Source: Mycolicibacterium peregrinum
GTDB lineage: Bacteria; Actinomycetota; Actinomycetes; Mycobacteriales; Mycobacteriaceae
Length of the DNA stretch: 64,000 nucleotides
Reading direction: 5' to 3'
Assembly: GCF_002102345.1 (NCBI RefSeq)
Contig: NZ_LQPP01000016.1
Span: 62,001-126,000, forward strand
Shown: piece after piece, positions 28,684-38,032 of the stretch
How positions within the stretch are numbered: the stretch's first letter is position 1
Layout of the letters: every line of letters begins with the position of its first letter
Program-made: the position numbers and the translations under genes
Notes under the pieces: model-generated
What the model was told of the DNA's origin: nothing
Seen by the model: only the letters and a program-made list of their open reading frames with translations
The model's database searches: none

Positions 28684-29145
28684 GTGCTCGGCGGATTCGA
28701 TTGCGGTCGAGCCGTTCTCGGTGTCCTGGATCGCGATCTGGCGGGCGCCGGCGGGGTTCTGCGACAACGGCACGCGCACGGTCAGGATGCCGCGCTCGTA
28801 GCCGGCGGTGATGTTGTCCTCATCGGCCTCGGCGGGCAGGGTCACGGTGCGCAGGAACGAGCCGTAGGAGAACTCCGACCGCGCGGTGGTGTCGACACGC
28901 TCTGAACGCTCGGCCTTCACGGTCAGCTGGCCGTCGGCGACGGTGATCTGAACGTCGTTGGCCGGATCGATACCGGGGATCTCCGCCCGCAGTTCGTAGT
29001 GGTCCTCGGTGACCTCGTCCTCGATGCGCATGAGGTTGCGCTCGAAGATCGGACGCAGGCGGGGGAACGGGGTGATGCCGGCGAAGAACTCCGAGAGCTC
29101 GGGCAGCAGCGGGCGGGGCTGGTGCGCGACGGGCAGGTTGACCAT
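28675..29145 (-). CDS. Hsp20/alpha-crystallin family small heat-shock protein
   Basis: ATP-independent chaperone that holds unfolding proteins in large oligomers. The 156-residue product has an N-terminal arm with [21 protein letters not shown], the alpha-crystallin domain (about 45-135: [40 protein letters not shown]) and the [13 protein letters not shown] strand. It is nearest to mycobacterial Hsp16/Acr proteins. The ATG has GAGGAG upstream; a longer frame beyond it is not family-like. I saw no convincing DosR box or HspR (HAIR) element in the 127-base gap upstream. Confidence 0.93.
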   Translation of the reverse strand: MVNLPVAHQPRPLLPELSEFFAGITPFPRLRPIFERNLMRIEDEVTEDHYELRAEIPGIDPANDVQITVADGQLTVKAERSERVDTTARSEFSYGSFLRTVTLPAEADEDNITAGYERGILTVRVPLSQNPAGARQIAIQDTENGSTAIESAEHSE

Positions 29146-29272
29146 GGGTGACTCCTCAGTTCTGGAACGTCGATCGGAGGAAAAGACCTTGTAACGCTTG
29201 CCCTTTCGATCCAAGCACCGACGTGGAGCCACTGGCCGAATGTGTGGTGAACAGCGCGCGTACGCGTGGCTG

Positions 29273-29839
29273 CTAGGTCACCCGCATCGAGTCGTCGCGC
29301 TGCAGGACGAAGAAATACGGCTTGCGGGAGTTCCGCAGGTCCATCGCCCCGATCACGGCGTCGTCGGACAGCCGCCGGAACACGTCGTTGATGGGCAGCT
29401 GGTCGTAGACCATCGTCGCGGTGTCCACGCCGCGGTACCGGGTGGTGCGCAACCTGGCCTTGGGTGCGCGGGTCTGCAGCAGGGGCCGCAACGCCGCGAT
29501 GGGCCCTGTCATCGACCGGTTCCGAAGCAGTGGGATCTTGGTCGACACCCCGAGTCCGCCGAATGCCAGCAGCGGGTTGAGGGCCCACAGCGAGGTGCCG
29601 TCGCCGGCGGGGAACAGCAGGGGATGCACGGTCTCGGCATCGACGAACTGCTTGCCCCACCAACCGCTGGCCGCCAGAAGACCATCCATCGGATGTCCGG
29701 TCGGCAGTTCGGCGCCGTGCCAGGTGCCGAGCATGAACGCCGGCTCCACAGCCTCGGCCGCGTCGAAGATTGCCAGCGCCTCAGCGGTGGTCGTCGGCAC
29801 GGTGGGTAACAACTGCTGCAGCAACATGGACACAACCAT
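29273..29839 (-). CDS. GXWXG/DUF4334 domain protein
   Basis: A 188-residue cytoplasmic protein with the GXWXG domain (LGTWHGAELPTGHPMDGLLAASGWWGKQF, about 37-65) followed by a DUF4334 domain (LRTTRYRGVDTATMVYDQLPINDVFRRL and DLRNSRKPYFFVLQRD near the end). The pairing of these domains is standard for the family; function unknown. Several starts are possible (GTG 29848, ATG 29839, ATG 29827). A perfect 16-bp palindrome covers the region directly upstream, so the gene is probably repressed by a TetR-type protein encoded elsewhere. Confidence 0.78.
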   Translation of the reverse strand: MVVSMLLQQLLPTVPTTTAEALAIFDAAEAVEPAFMLGTWHGAELPTGHPMDGLLAASGWWGKQFVDAETVHPLLFPAGDGTSLWALNPLLAFGGLGVSTKIPLLRNRSMTGPIAALRPLLQTRAPKARLRTTRYRGVDTATMVYDQLPINDVFRRLSDDAVIGAMDLRNSRKPYFFVLQRDDSMRVT

Positions 29840-29840
29840 A

Positions 29841-29856
29841 CTTGACACGTGTCAAG
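29841..29856. promoter_or_regulatory. Perfect 16-bp palindrome, candidate repressor operator
   Basis: CTTGACACGTGTCAAG is perfectly symmetrical and sits immediately before the ATG of the DUF4334 gene, where bound protein would block transcription. No regulator gene is adjacent, so the repressor would be encoded elsewhere. Confidence 0.65.
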
Positions 29857-29923
29857 TTTGACTATGCCGGAGTGCACATCGCCCGGCCGAAGGGATCCGG
29901 CCGGGCGATCGTGAGGGATTTGC

Positions 29924-31039
29924 CTATGCCAGGACCGTGGCCGGATCGGTGAACGGCATGTCGAGGTCGGCGGCGACCTGCTCGGACAGCAGCGCACCCT
30001 CGTGCGTCGACAGCCCCTTGGCCAGCGCCGCATCGGCCTCGCAGGCGGCTTTCCAGCCCTTGTCGGCCAACTTGAGCACATACGGCATGGTGGCGTTGGC
30101 CAGAGCGAAGGTCGACGTGCGCGGGACGGAGCCGGGCATGTTGGCCACGCAGTAGAACACGGTGTCGTGCACGGCGAACGTCGGGTCGTCGTGGGTGGTG
30201 GGACGGGAGTCCTCGAAGCAGCCGCCCTGGTCGATGGCGATGTCGACGAGCACCGCGCCCGGCTTCATGTGGGCCACGGTCGAATTGGTGACCAACTTGG
30301 GCGCCTTGGCGCCCGGGATCAACACCGCGCCGATCACCAGGTCTGCCTTCTTGACGGCCTCTTCGAGTTCCAGGCTCGACGAATAGCGGGTCTCGATACC
30401 CGCGTTGGTCTCGTTGTCGATCTTGCGCAGCGTGTTGATGTTGAGGTCGAACACGGTGACGTGGGCACCCATGCCTTTGGCGATGCGGGCCGCGTTGTAG
30501 CCGGCCACGCCGCCGCCGATGACGACGACCTCGGCCGGTGCGACACCGGGGACGCCGCCCATCAGCACGCCGCGGCCACCTTGCGTGCGCATCAGGTGGT
30601 ACGAGCCGACCTGCGCCGACAGCCGGCCTGCGACCTCGCTCATCGGGGCCAGCAAGGGCAACGCGCCGTCAGCCGTCTGCACCGTCTCGTACGCGATCGA
30701 GGTGGTGCCCGAGGCGAGCAGCGCGTCGGTGCATTCCTTGGACGCCGCCAGATGCAGATAGGTGAACAGCGTCTGGCCCTTGCGCATGCGCGAGTACTCC
30801 GCCGCGATGGGCTCCTTGACCTTGAGGAGCAGCTCGGCCTCGGCCCAGACCTGATCGGCAGTGGTGACGATCTGCGCACCTGCGGCCTTGAAGTCGTTGT
30901 CGGTGATGGCCGAGCCTTCGCCCGCGCCGGCCTGGATGATCACGTCGTGGCCGCGTCGGGTCAGTTCGGCGACGCCTGCCGGGGTGATGGCCACGCGGTA
31001 CTCGTTGTTCTTGATCTCGGTCGGGATACCGACGAGCAT
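29924..31039 (-). CDS. ald: L-alanine dehydrogenase
   Basis: NAD-dependent enzyme interconverting L-alanine with pyruvate plus ammonia (and glyoxylate with glycine in mycobacteria). The 371 residues contain KVKEPIAAEYSRMRKGQTLFTYLHLAAS near 73-100 (with catalytic Lys and His), GGRGVLMGGVPGV near 153, the Rossmann VVIGGGVAGYNAARIAKGMGA near 172 and the Asp of VDIAIDQGGCFEDSRPT near 267. GGAG precedes the ATG. It is divergent from the Lrp-type gene aldR, and phased repeats in the gap are likely AldR sites. Confidence 0.97.
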   Translation of the reverse strand: MLVGIPTEIKNNEYRVAITPAGVAELTRRGHDVIIQAGAGEGSAITDNDFKAAGAQIVTTADQVWAEAELLLKVKEPIAAEYSRMRKGQTLFTYLHLAASKECTDALLASGTTSIAYETVQTADGALPLLAPMSEVAGRLSAQVGSYHLMRTQGGRGVLMGGVPGVAPAEVVVIGGGVAGYNAARIAKGMGAHVTVFDLNINTLRKIDNETNAGIETRYSSSLELEEAVKKADLVIGAVLIPGAKAPKLVTNSTVAHMKPGAVLVDIAIDQGGCFEDSRPTTHDDPTFAVHDTVFYCVANMPGSVPRTSTFALANATMPYVLKLADKGWKAACEADAALAKGLSTHEGALLSEQVAADLDMPFTDPATVLA

Positions 31040-31068
31040 GATCGCTCCTTCAATGTTGGGGTGCTGAA

Positions 31069-31115
31069 ATAAGTGTGAAGAAACTTCGATAAGTGAGCAA
31101 TATCTCCGATAAAGA
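31069..31115. promoter_or_regulatory. Three ATAA boxes at exact 20-bp spacing, candidate AldR sites
   Basis: ATAAGTG at 31069, ATAAGTG at 31089 and ATAAAGA at 31109 start exactly 20 bp apart, about two helical turns each, so they face the same side of the DNA. They lie in the AT-rich gap between ald and the Lrp-family gene. Lrp proteins bind such phased arrays by wrapping DNA. Confidence 0.6.
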
Positions 31116-31135
31116 TTCGTTAGTATCGCCGAACA

Positions 31136-31645
31136 ATGGAAGATTCATCAAACTTGCCCGGACGTGTGGCCCGTTCGCCGAAGGATGTTCGGCCTGATCT
31201 CGACGAAGTGGACCGGCGCATCCTGTTGGCGTTGCACGCCGATGCCCGCATGTCCAACAGCGCACTGGCGGAGGCGGTCGGTATCGCCGCGTCGACCTGC
31301 CACGGTCGGGTACGCAGGCTGCAGGAGATTGGGGTGATCCGCGGCTTCTACACCGACATCGATCCGGCGGCCGTGGGACTCAGTCTGCAGGCGATGATCT
31401 CGGTGAGCCTGCAATCGAACGCGCGGGGCAAGATCCGCAACTTCATCGCCCACATCCGCACCCGGCCGCAGGTGATGGACGTGTACTTCCTGGCCGGGGG
31501 AGACGATTTCATCCTGCACGTGGCCGCGCGTGACACCGATGACCTGCGGGCATTTGTGGTGGAGAACCTCAACGCCGACGCCGACGTTGCCGGCACGCAG
31601 ACCTCGCTGATCTTCGAGCATCTGCGTGGGGCGTCACCGCTCTGA
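31136..31645 (+). CDS. aldR: Lrp/AsnC-family regulator AldR
   Basis: A 169-residue leucine-responsive family regulator, most likely the alanine-sensing controller of the divergent ald. The N-terminus has an extra 20 residues before the helix-turn-helix (LDEVDRRILLALHADARMSNSALAEAVGIAASTCHGRVRRLQEIGVIRGFY, about 20-70), followed by the RAM ligand-binding domain with VMDVYFLAGGDDFILHVAARDTDDLRAFV near 118-146. In other mycobacteria AldR activates or represses ald depending on alanine. A TAGTAT box nine bases upstream is a possible -10. Confidence 0.92.
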   Translation: MEDSSNLPGRVARSPKDVRPDLDEVDRRILLALHADARMSNSALAEAVGIAASTCHGRVRRLQEIGVIRGFYTDIDPAAVGLSLQAMISVSLQSNARGKIRNFIAHIRTRPQVMDVYFLAGGDDFILHVAARDTDDLRAFVVENLNADADVAGTQTSLIFEHLRGASPL

Positions 31646-31647
31646 CG

Positions 31648-32418
31648 TCACTGCGCGCGCAGCACCAGTCCATTTCCGTCGGTGCCGGAGAGCTTCAGTT
31701 CGTCGGCGTCGATCGAAGTCTGGACTGTGCCGTCGAGAACCCGCAACACGGCCTGCTCGATCTCGTTGACCTCCGCTGGGCAGGCCATCTTTGTGGTGGC
31801 CAGCGGGCCGAATTCGATGACTGCCGGCGAACCGGAAACGGCTGCACGGCCGGTGATTCGGTTGCAGCCCGTCGAACCGCTGACGGCGCCGTCGTCCCCG
31901 ATGATCAGCGTGGGCTTGGACTGCTCGAGTGCGACCGAGGTGCTGACCGCCTGCGCGGACACCAGGCTGGTGACCTGCCAGGTGGTGCCGGTGAGCGGGC
32001 GATCGGGATCGGCCACTTTCTTGTCTCGCAGCGTGACGGTGGTGGCATCGGTACGCAACGTGAGGGTGTCACCCGACAACGACCAGCTTGGCTTGGCATC
32101 GAACAACTTTGATACCCAGGCATCCGCATCGCCGACCGGTGGCGGGCAGGCCATCATGGTCATCGCCAGCTGGGTCGTGATCCGGCCATCGGCAAGATCG
32201 GCGGAGCCGGAACCGTGGTTGCAGCCCGCGAAGGTGCTGATCTGCTTCCCGTCGAAACCGACCGTGAGCGGTCCGCCGCCGGGAATCTGGTCGCCCGCGA
32301 CCTGCTCCGAGATGAAGGTGCGACCGTTGAGGTCTGCGGGGTCGGCGGCCGCGTTCTCCGAACATCCCATGAACGCGAGGGCGGCGACGGCAAACGGCAC
32401 CAGCGGAATCAGACGCAT
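31648..32418 (-). CDS. META-domain lipoprotein (two META/HslJ domains)
   Basis: A 256-residue lipoprotein with signal peptide and lipobox AFMGC (Cys19). Two META/HslJ-type domains follow: residues about 28-135 (LNGRTFISEQ, ISTFAGCNHGSGS, MTMMACPPPVGDADAW) and about 140-255 (LTGTTWQVTSL, SGSTGCNRITGRA, ATTKMACPAEVNEIEQAVL). Each has the family pattern G-C-N then M-A-C-P, so each domain has a likely disulphide. Such proteins are envelope-associated with no defined activity. Its stop lies two bases from the convergent aldR stop. Confidence 0.88.
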   Translation of the reverse strand: MRLIPLVPFAVAALAFMGCSENAAADPADLNGRTFISEQVAGDQIPGGGPLTVGFDGKQISTFAGCNHGSGSADLADGRITTQLAMTMMACPPPVGDADAWVSKLFDAKPSWSLSGDTLTLRTDATTVTLRDKKVADPDRPLTGTTWQVTSLVSAQAVSTSVALEQSKPTLIIGDDGAVSGSTGCNRITGRAAVSGSPAVIEFGPLATTKMACPAEVNEIEQAVLRVLDGTVQTSIDADELKLSGTDGNGLVLRAQ

Positions 32419-32786
32419 GACTTCACCGTAGTTGGCGGATGCAGGTGTGCCTCGGATACTCGCAACCAGGTTGGCTGACAGTCGGTTTCGTCACCTCTGT
32501 GGTCGGGCCGGCTCAGCTGGATACCGCCGGGGGTGTTGGTGCAGCCCGGCCACTGTGCCTTGCCACGTTTGCCGCCGGTACCGCGGTGCGGCGGATGAAT
32601 CCTCGGAACGTTATGCCGGTTACTTCTACCCGCGGGATGTGACGCACGTCCCCTCGCGGCGACAATTTGATGTTTGCCGCACTCGGTGCGGTGCAGTTGC
32701 AGCGGTCTCTGATGGTTTGCGAGAGTTCTGCTCGCCCACTCTGCTGACCAACTGGTTGGCCGCGTCAACAAGTTGGAGGTTTGCGC
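32419..32786. other. Gene-free gap upstream of the lone mceA gene
   Basis: I see no credible gene in these 368 bases. Its 3' end holds a CCAAC-TG-GTTGG inverted repeat (32748-32759) and a second AACAAGTT core (32767-32774), both with the AAC-NN-GTT heart of KstR-type sites, and the GGAGG ribosome site of the Mce gene (32775-32779). The remainder could include decayed Mce-operon sequence, but I could not recognise any. Confidence 0.5.
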
Positions 32787-34031
32787 GTGGCCTCATCCGC
32801 TGCGACATCGCGGGTTCGGTCCGGCCGGCGGTTCAAGCACTGGCGATACGACCCGCCGTACAAGACGGCGGCCGCGGGCATGATCATCCTGCTGGTTGCG
32901 GTGCTGACGTTGACGTGGATGCAGTTCCGTGGGTCGTTCGACGAGAAGACGCAGTTGACCGTGCTGTCGGATCGGGCGGGTCTGTCGATGGATCCGGGTT
33001 CGAAGGTCACCTTCAACGGGGTGCCCATCGGGCGACTTGCCTCGATCGACGTCGTCACCGTCGATGACAATCCGGAGGCGAAGCTGATCCTGGACGTCAA
33101 GCCTCAGTATCTGAAGCTGATCCCGGAGAACGTGAGTGCTGAGTTGCGGGCCACCACGGTGTTCGGCAACAAGTACATCTCGTTCCTGTCGCCGCCGAAC
33201 CCGTCGACGGAGCGGTTGTCCCCTTCCACGCCGATCCGGGCGCAGGGTGTGACGACGGAGTTCAACACGCTGTTCGAGACGATCACCGCGATCTCCGAGC
33301 AGATCGACTCGATCAAGCTGAACCAGACGCTGACGGCGACCGCGCAGGCCCTCGACGGGTTGGGTGACAAGTTCGGTCAGTCGATCGTCAACGGCAACGA
33401 CATCCTCGCTGATCTCAATCCGCGGATGCCCCAGATCCGCCGCGACATCTCGGGTCTGGCCGACCTGGGCGAGGTCTACGCCAACGCGGGTCCGGATCTG
33501 TTCGACGGCCTGACCAACGCCGTCACCACCGCTCGCACCCTCAACGAGCAGCGCGGCAATCTGGACCAGGCGTTGGTGGCTGCGGTCGGTTTCGGCAACA
33601 CCGGCGGCGACATCTTCGAGCGTGGCGGCCCGTACCTGGTCCGCGGCGCCCAGGACCTGCTACCGGTCAGCGAGATGCTCGACCGCAACAGCCCGGCGCT
33701 GGCGTGTTCGGTCCGCAACTATGCGGAGGCGGCACCGAAGTTCGCCGCCCAAACCCGCAACGGCTACGCGCTCGAGCTGCACGACTTCCTGATCGGCGCG
33801 GGAAACCCGTACGTCTATCCCGACAATCTGCCGCGGGTCAACGCCAAGGGCGGGCCCGAGGGCCGGCCCGGCTGCTGGCAGCCGGTCACGAAAGACCTGT
33901 GGCCGGCTCCCTACCTGGTGATGGATACCGGAGCATCGATCGCCCCGTACAACCACCTCGAGATGGGGCAGCCCCTCGTGTCCGAATACGTGTGGGGCCG
34001 CCAGATCGGCGAGAACACCATCAACCCTTAG
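32787..34031 (+). CDS. Stand-alone MCE-family protein (MceA-type)
   Basis: A 414-residue MceA-like protein. After a basic N-terminus there is one membrane helix (about 32-50), then the MlaD/MCE domain (LTVLSDRAGLSMDPGSKVTFNGVPIGRLASI near 55-85), the Mce helical region (TTVFGNKYISFLSPPNPS, EFNTLFETITAISEQIDSIKLNQTLTATAQALDGLG) and the C-terminal GGPEGRPGCWQP and GASIAPYNHLEMGQP blocks. Mce complexes import lipids and steroids, normally from operons with two YrbE permeases and MceA-F. Here neither YrbE nor MceB-F is adjacent, so it is an orphan. GGAGG precedes the GTG by seven bases. Confidence 0.92.
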   Translation: MASSAATSRVRSGRRFKHWRYDPPYKTAAAGMIILLVAVLTLTWMQFRGSFDEKTQLTVLSDRAGLSMDPGSKVTFNGVPIGRLASIDVVTVDDNPEAKLILDVKPQYLKLIPENVSAELRATTVFGNKYISFLSPPNPSTERLSPSTPIRAQGVTTEFNTLFETITAISEQIDSIKLNQTLTATAQALDGLGDKFGQSIVNGNDILADLNPRMPQIRRDISGLADLGEVYANAGPDLFDGLTNAVTTARTLNEQRGNLDQALVAAVGFGNTGGDIFERGGPYLVRGAQDLLPVSEMLDRNSPALACSVRNYAEAAPKFAAQTRNGYALELHDFLIGAGNPYVYPDNLPRVNAKGGPEGRPGCWQPVTKDLWPAPYLVMDTGASIAPYNHLEMGQPLVSEYVWGRQIGENTINP

Positions 34032-34086
34032 ATGTGGACGAGCCGGCTGTGGTGCCGTGACTGATTTCGCCTGATCGATGCTGTAG

Positions 34087-35359
<1,273 letters not shown>

Positions 35360-35363
<4 letters not shown>

Positions 35364-35815
35364 CCAAGACGCTGCTGGTGGTGCATCACACGCCGTCTCC
35401 GGCAACGCGAGAGCTTCTTGAGGCGGTACTCGCCGGTGCGCACGATCCGGACATCTCCGGGGTCGAGGTACTGGCCAAGCCGGCGTTAGCTGCGACCGTC
35501 AGTGACATGTTGGCCGCCGATGGCTACTTGTTCGGCACCACAGCCAATTTCGGCTACATGAGCGGTGCATTGAAGCACTTCTTCGATACCGTGTACTACC
35601 CGAGCCTCGACCACGTGGCCGGGCGCCCGTACGGGCTGTGGGTACACGGCAACAACGACACGGTCGGTGCGGCGGGCGCGGTCGACAAGATTGTGGCCGG
35701 GCTGGCGTTGGTCAAAGCGGCTGACGTGCTTGAAGTTACGGGAGTGGTGGACGGCGCCGTCCGTGAGTGCGCCTACGAGTTGGGCGGCACGTTGGCTGCC
35801 ACTCTGATGGACTGA
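35360..35815 (+). CDS. Flavodoxin/NAD(P)H reductase-like protein
   Basis: A 151-residue flavodoxin-fold protein. The N-terminal KTLLVVHHTPSPATRELLEAVLAGA is the phosphate-binding loop region of flavodoxin-like reductases, and LFGTTANFGYMSGALKHFFDTVYYPSL (about 55-81) is the FMN-binding loop seen in the NADPH-dependent FMN reductase group. It probably uses FMN for a redox reaction; partner unknown. Coupled to the membrane protein gene upstream by ATGA. Confidence 0.82.
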
Positions 35816-35828
35816 CGAGAGGACAGCT

Positions 35829-36293
35829 ATGCCGGGGATCGCCGAACTTGCACTCGGAGCCGCGCCCATCGCCGGTGGTGCGATGCTCGGGGTGATCGCA
35901 GGCAACCTCAAACCGCCGGACATCCGCGGCATGATCACCAAGGACCTCGACCTGTTGGACCGGTTGCCCGCCGAAGACGTCGAACGGAAAGCGCGGCTCA
36001 AGGCCAGTATCGATGAACGTATCGACGGCTTGATCGATGCGAGTGACCGCAGTCGCGAAATCCGTGAGGCCGCGATGTCCTACCGCGGGAACTGGCGGGA
36101 CATCGTCGTTTTCATCTGCGCGCTGCTGTTCACGTTCATCTGGTGGAACGTCAGTCACAGCCGGTCCAACTGGCTGGTGATGTTCATCGCGATGATCATC
36201 GTGTCCGTCGCCGCGGGCATTTACGCAGGCCGCGGAATCGTCCGCGCGATCAACAACTTCGTGCACCGCAACGACGACAAACCCCGGGCCTGA
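35829..36293 (+). CDS. Conserved membrane protein of unknown function
   Basis: I do not recognise a family. The 154-residue product has a Gly/Ala-rich hydrophobic N-terminus (6-25), a charged helical middle (about 35-88, with EDVERKARLKASIDERIDGLIDASDRSREIREAA, possibly coiled coil), and two membrane helices (about 95-112 and 116-135), with a short basic tail. GAGAGG lies before the ATG. It is 13 bases after the flavodoxin-like gene and convergent with the aldolase gene; likely the last gene of the dapB unit. Confidence 0.72.
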   Translation: MPGIAELALGAAPIAGGAMLGVIAGNLKPPDIRGMITKDLDLLDRLPAEDVERKARLKASIDERIDGLIDASDRSREIREAAMSYRGNWRDIVVFICALLFTFIWWNVSHSRSNWLVMFIAMIIVSVAAGIYAGRGIVRAINNFVHRNDDKPRA

Positions 36294-36300
36294 GCGGACC

Positions 36301-37218
36301 TCAGTAGTGGTACGTGTCGGAAGGAGCCGGCACGTGGTCCGGGTCGTCGCTGTACTCGGGTTCGTGGATGCCGTACGCCCTGGCCAGATCGAGGATCTTG
36401 TTGGCCCGGGCGATCCGGGGCAGGTCTGACCCGTTGCGGATCTCGCCACCGTCGCGCTGATACTCGGCGAAAAACTCCTTGGCCCAACTGATCTCGTCCT
36501 GGGAGGGGGCCAGGCCCTCGTTGACCGTGGGGCACTGATCGGGCGTCAGGCAGATCTTGCCGGTCATACCGAACTCGGCCGAGACCGCCGTCGCCTCCGA
36601 CAGTCGCAGCGCGCTGGACCCCACGGTGGGGCCATCGATGGCGCCGGGCAGTCCAGCGGCCTTGGCGGCGATGGTGAAGCGTGAGCGCGCATACGCCAGC
36701 GTTGCCGGGTTGTCACCGAAACCGGTGTCGCGCCGAAAATCGCCGATACCGAAGGCGAGCCGGAACGCGCCCTTGGCCGCGGCGATCTCGGTGATCCGCT
36801 CCAGACCCCGGGCGGTCTCCACCAGCGCGACGATGGGCACGTCCGGCAGGCGTCGGGCAGTCTCGGTCACATGGTCCACCGACTCGACCATGGCCAGCAT
36901 CACACCGCCGACCGAGGTTCCGGCCAGCATCTCCAGATCGTCAGCCCACCACGGGGTGCCGAAGCCGTTGATCCGGACCCAGTCGCTGTTGTCGTCGGCC
37001 AGCCAGCGGGTCACCTTCTCGCGCGCGGCGACCTTGTCCTTGGGGGCTACCGCATCCTCGATGTCGAGGACGACGATGTCGGCGCGGGAGCGGGCCGCCG
37101 GGGCGAACCGCTCATACTGCGCGCCGTTGACCAGCAGCCAGCTCCGTGCCAGTACCGGGTCGATCCGGAATCCGGGCTCGGTGGGGTGGGACTCGTCGGA
37201 GAAGGGCTGGTCATACAC
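36301..37218 (-). CDS. HpcH/HpaI aldolase / citrate lyase beta-like (CitE family)
   Basis: A 305-residue TIM-barrel protein of the CitE/HpcH superfamily, which cleave or form C-C bonds with CoA esters. Recognisable blocks are RSWLLVNGAQYERF near 24, DIVVLDIEDAVAPKDKVAAR near 47, VRINGFGTPWWADDLE near 80, VALVETARGLERITEI near 130 (metal Glu), and AFGIGDFRRDTG near 154. The metal-binding E and D are present. No citrate-lyase alpha or gamma partners are nearby, so it acts alone, as actinobacterial CitE-like proteins do. Substrate unknown. Confidence 0.87.
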   Translation of the reverse strand: MYDQPFSDESHPTEPGFRIDPVLARSWLLVNGAQYERFAPAARSRADIVVLDIEDAVAPKDKVAAREKVTRWLADDNSDWVRINGFGTPWWADDLEMLAGTSVGGVMLAMVESVDHVTETARRLPDVPIVALVETARGLERITEIAAAKGAFRLAFGIGDFRRDTGFGDNPATLAYARSRFTIAAKAAGLPGAIDGPTVGSSALRLSEATAVSAEFGMTGKICLTPDQCPTVNEGLAPSQDEISWAKEFFAEYQRDGGEIRNGSDLPRIARANKILDLARAYGIHEPEYSDDPDHVPAPSDTYHY

Positions 37219-37240
37219 GCCCTCAATCGTCGCCTACCGC

Positions 37241-37990
37241 CTACGCCGGGGTTAACGCGGCCCCGAACACCCGCTCGGTGTTCTCCCAGTGCCGCTGTGC
37301 AGCTGCCTCGTCGTACACCGCCGTGTGATCCGGCACCGCGAAGCCGTGGGCTGCGGGATAGAACTCGATGGTGTGGTCGACGGCTGCGCCGGACAGCGCG
37401 TCCTCCAACCTCTTGCCGTCGTCCTCGGTGAAGGACGCGTCGTTCTCGGCCGCCGCCACATAAACCGTGGCCTGGATCTTGTCGGCCAGCAGGTGGGGGC
37501 TGTCCGGGTCGTCTTCGACCGCCAGCCGGCCGCCGTGGAAGGACAGCGCAGCCGCGACCCGCTCCGGTACCCGGGTGGCGACGATCAACGAAGCACGGCC
37601 ACCCATGCAGTAGCCGGTGGTACCGAATTTGTCGCCGGTGACGTCGGGCCGGGCGGCCAAATAGTCGAAGAACGCCTCGGCGTCCGCGGCGAAGATCTCC
37701 GGGGTGAGCGTCCCCATCAGCTCGAAGAGCTGCTTGCGTTGCTCCGGGTCGCTGAACACGGTGTTGAGGTCGAAGGGACCCCAGCCCGGATTGCGGTAGT
37801 AGACGTCGGGGACCAGAACGACATAACCGAATCCCGCCAGCTTGGCCGCCATCTCTTCCATGGTGGGGCGTAGGCCGCCGGCGTCGGGAAACAGCACGAC
37901 GCCGGGCCAGGGGCCGTTGCCGTCGGGGGTCGCGACGGTGACGCGGCAGATGCCGTCGGCTGTGGTGATGGTGTCCTTGGTGGTCGGCAT
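37241..37990 (-). CDS. Dienelactone hydrolase family protein
   Basis: A 249-residue alpha/beta hydrolase of the dienelactone hydrolase family. The cysteine nucleophile is in TTGYCMGGRASL near 123-134, the histidine in AAHGFAV near 217 and the acid probably in AAENDASF near 190. Early segments WPGVVLFPDAGGLRPTMEEMAAKLAGFGYVVLVPDVYYR are typical. Family members open cyclic esters, but chemical specificity is unknown here. The ATG begins the conserved protein; a much longer upstream open frame only runs antisense through thyA. Confidence 0.9.
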   Translation of the reverse strand: MPTTKDTITTADGICRVTVATPDGNGPWPGVVLFPDAGGLRPTMEEMAAKLAGFGYVVLVPDVYYRNPGWGPFDLNTVFSDPEQRKQLFELMGTLTPEIFAADAEAFFDYLAARPDVTGDKFGTTGYCMGGRASLIVATRVPERVAAALSFHGGRLAVEDDPDSPHLLADKIQATVYVAAAENDASFTEDDGKRLEDALSGAAVDHTIEFYPAAHGFAVPDHTAVYDEAAAQRHWENTERVFGAALTPA

Positions 37991-38020
37991 GGCATCCGTT
38001 CTACTCCACGTGGCGCCACG

Positions 38021-38026
38021 TAAGCT
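38021..38026 (+). promoter_or_regulatory. Predicted -10 element (TAAGCT) of thyA-dfrA
   Basis: TAAGCT is followed by six bases and the GTG used for thyA. It supports the GTG at 38033 over the GTG two bases earlier, which is out of frame. Confidence 0.5.
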
Positions 38027-38032
38027 GGCCGT

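Noticed and set aside
28675..29272. DosR or HspR control of the Hsp20 gene
   Set aside because: No match to the DosR box or to the HAIR repeat was found in the upstream gap.
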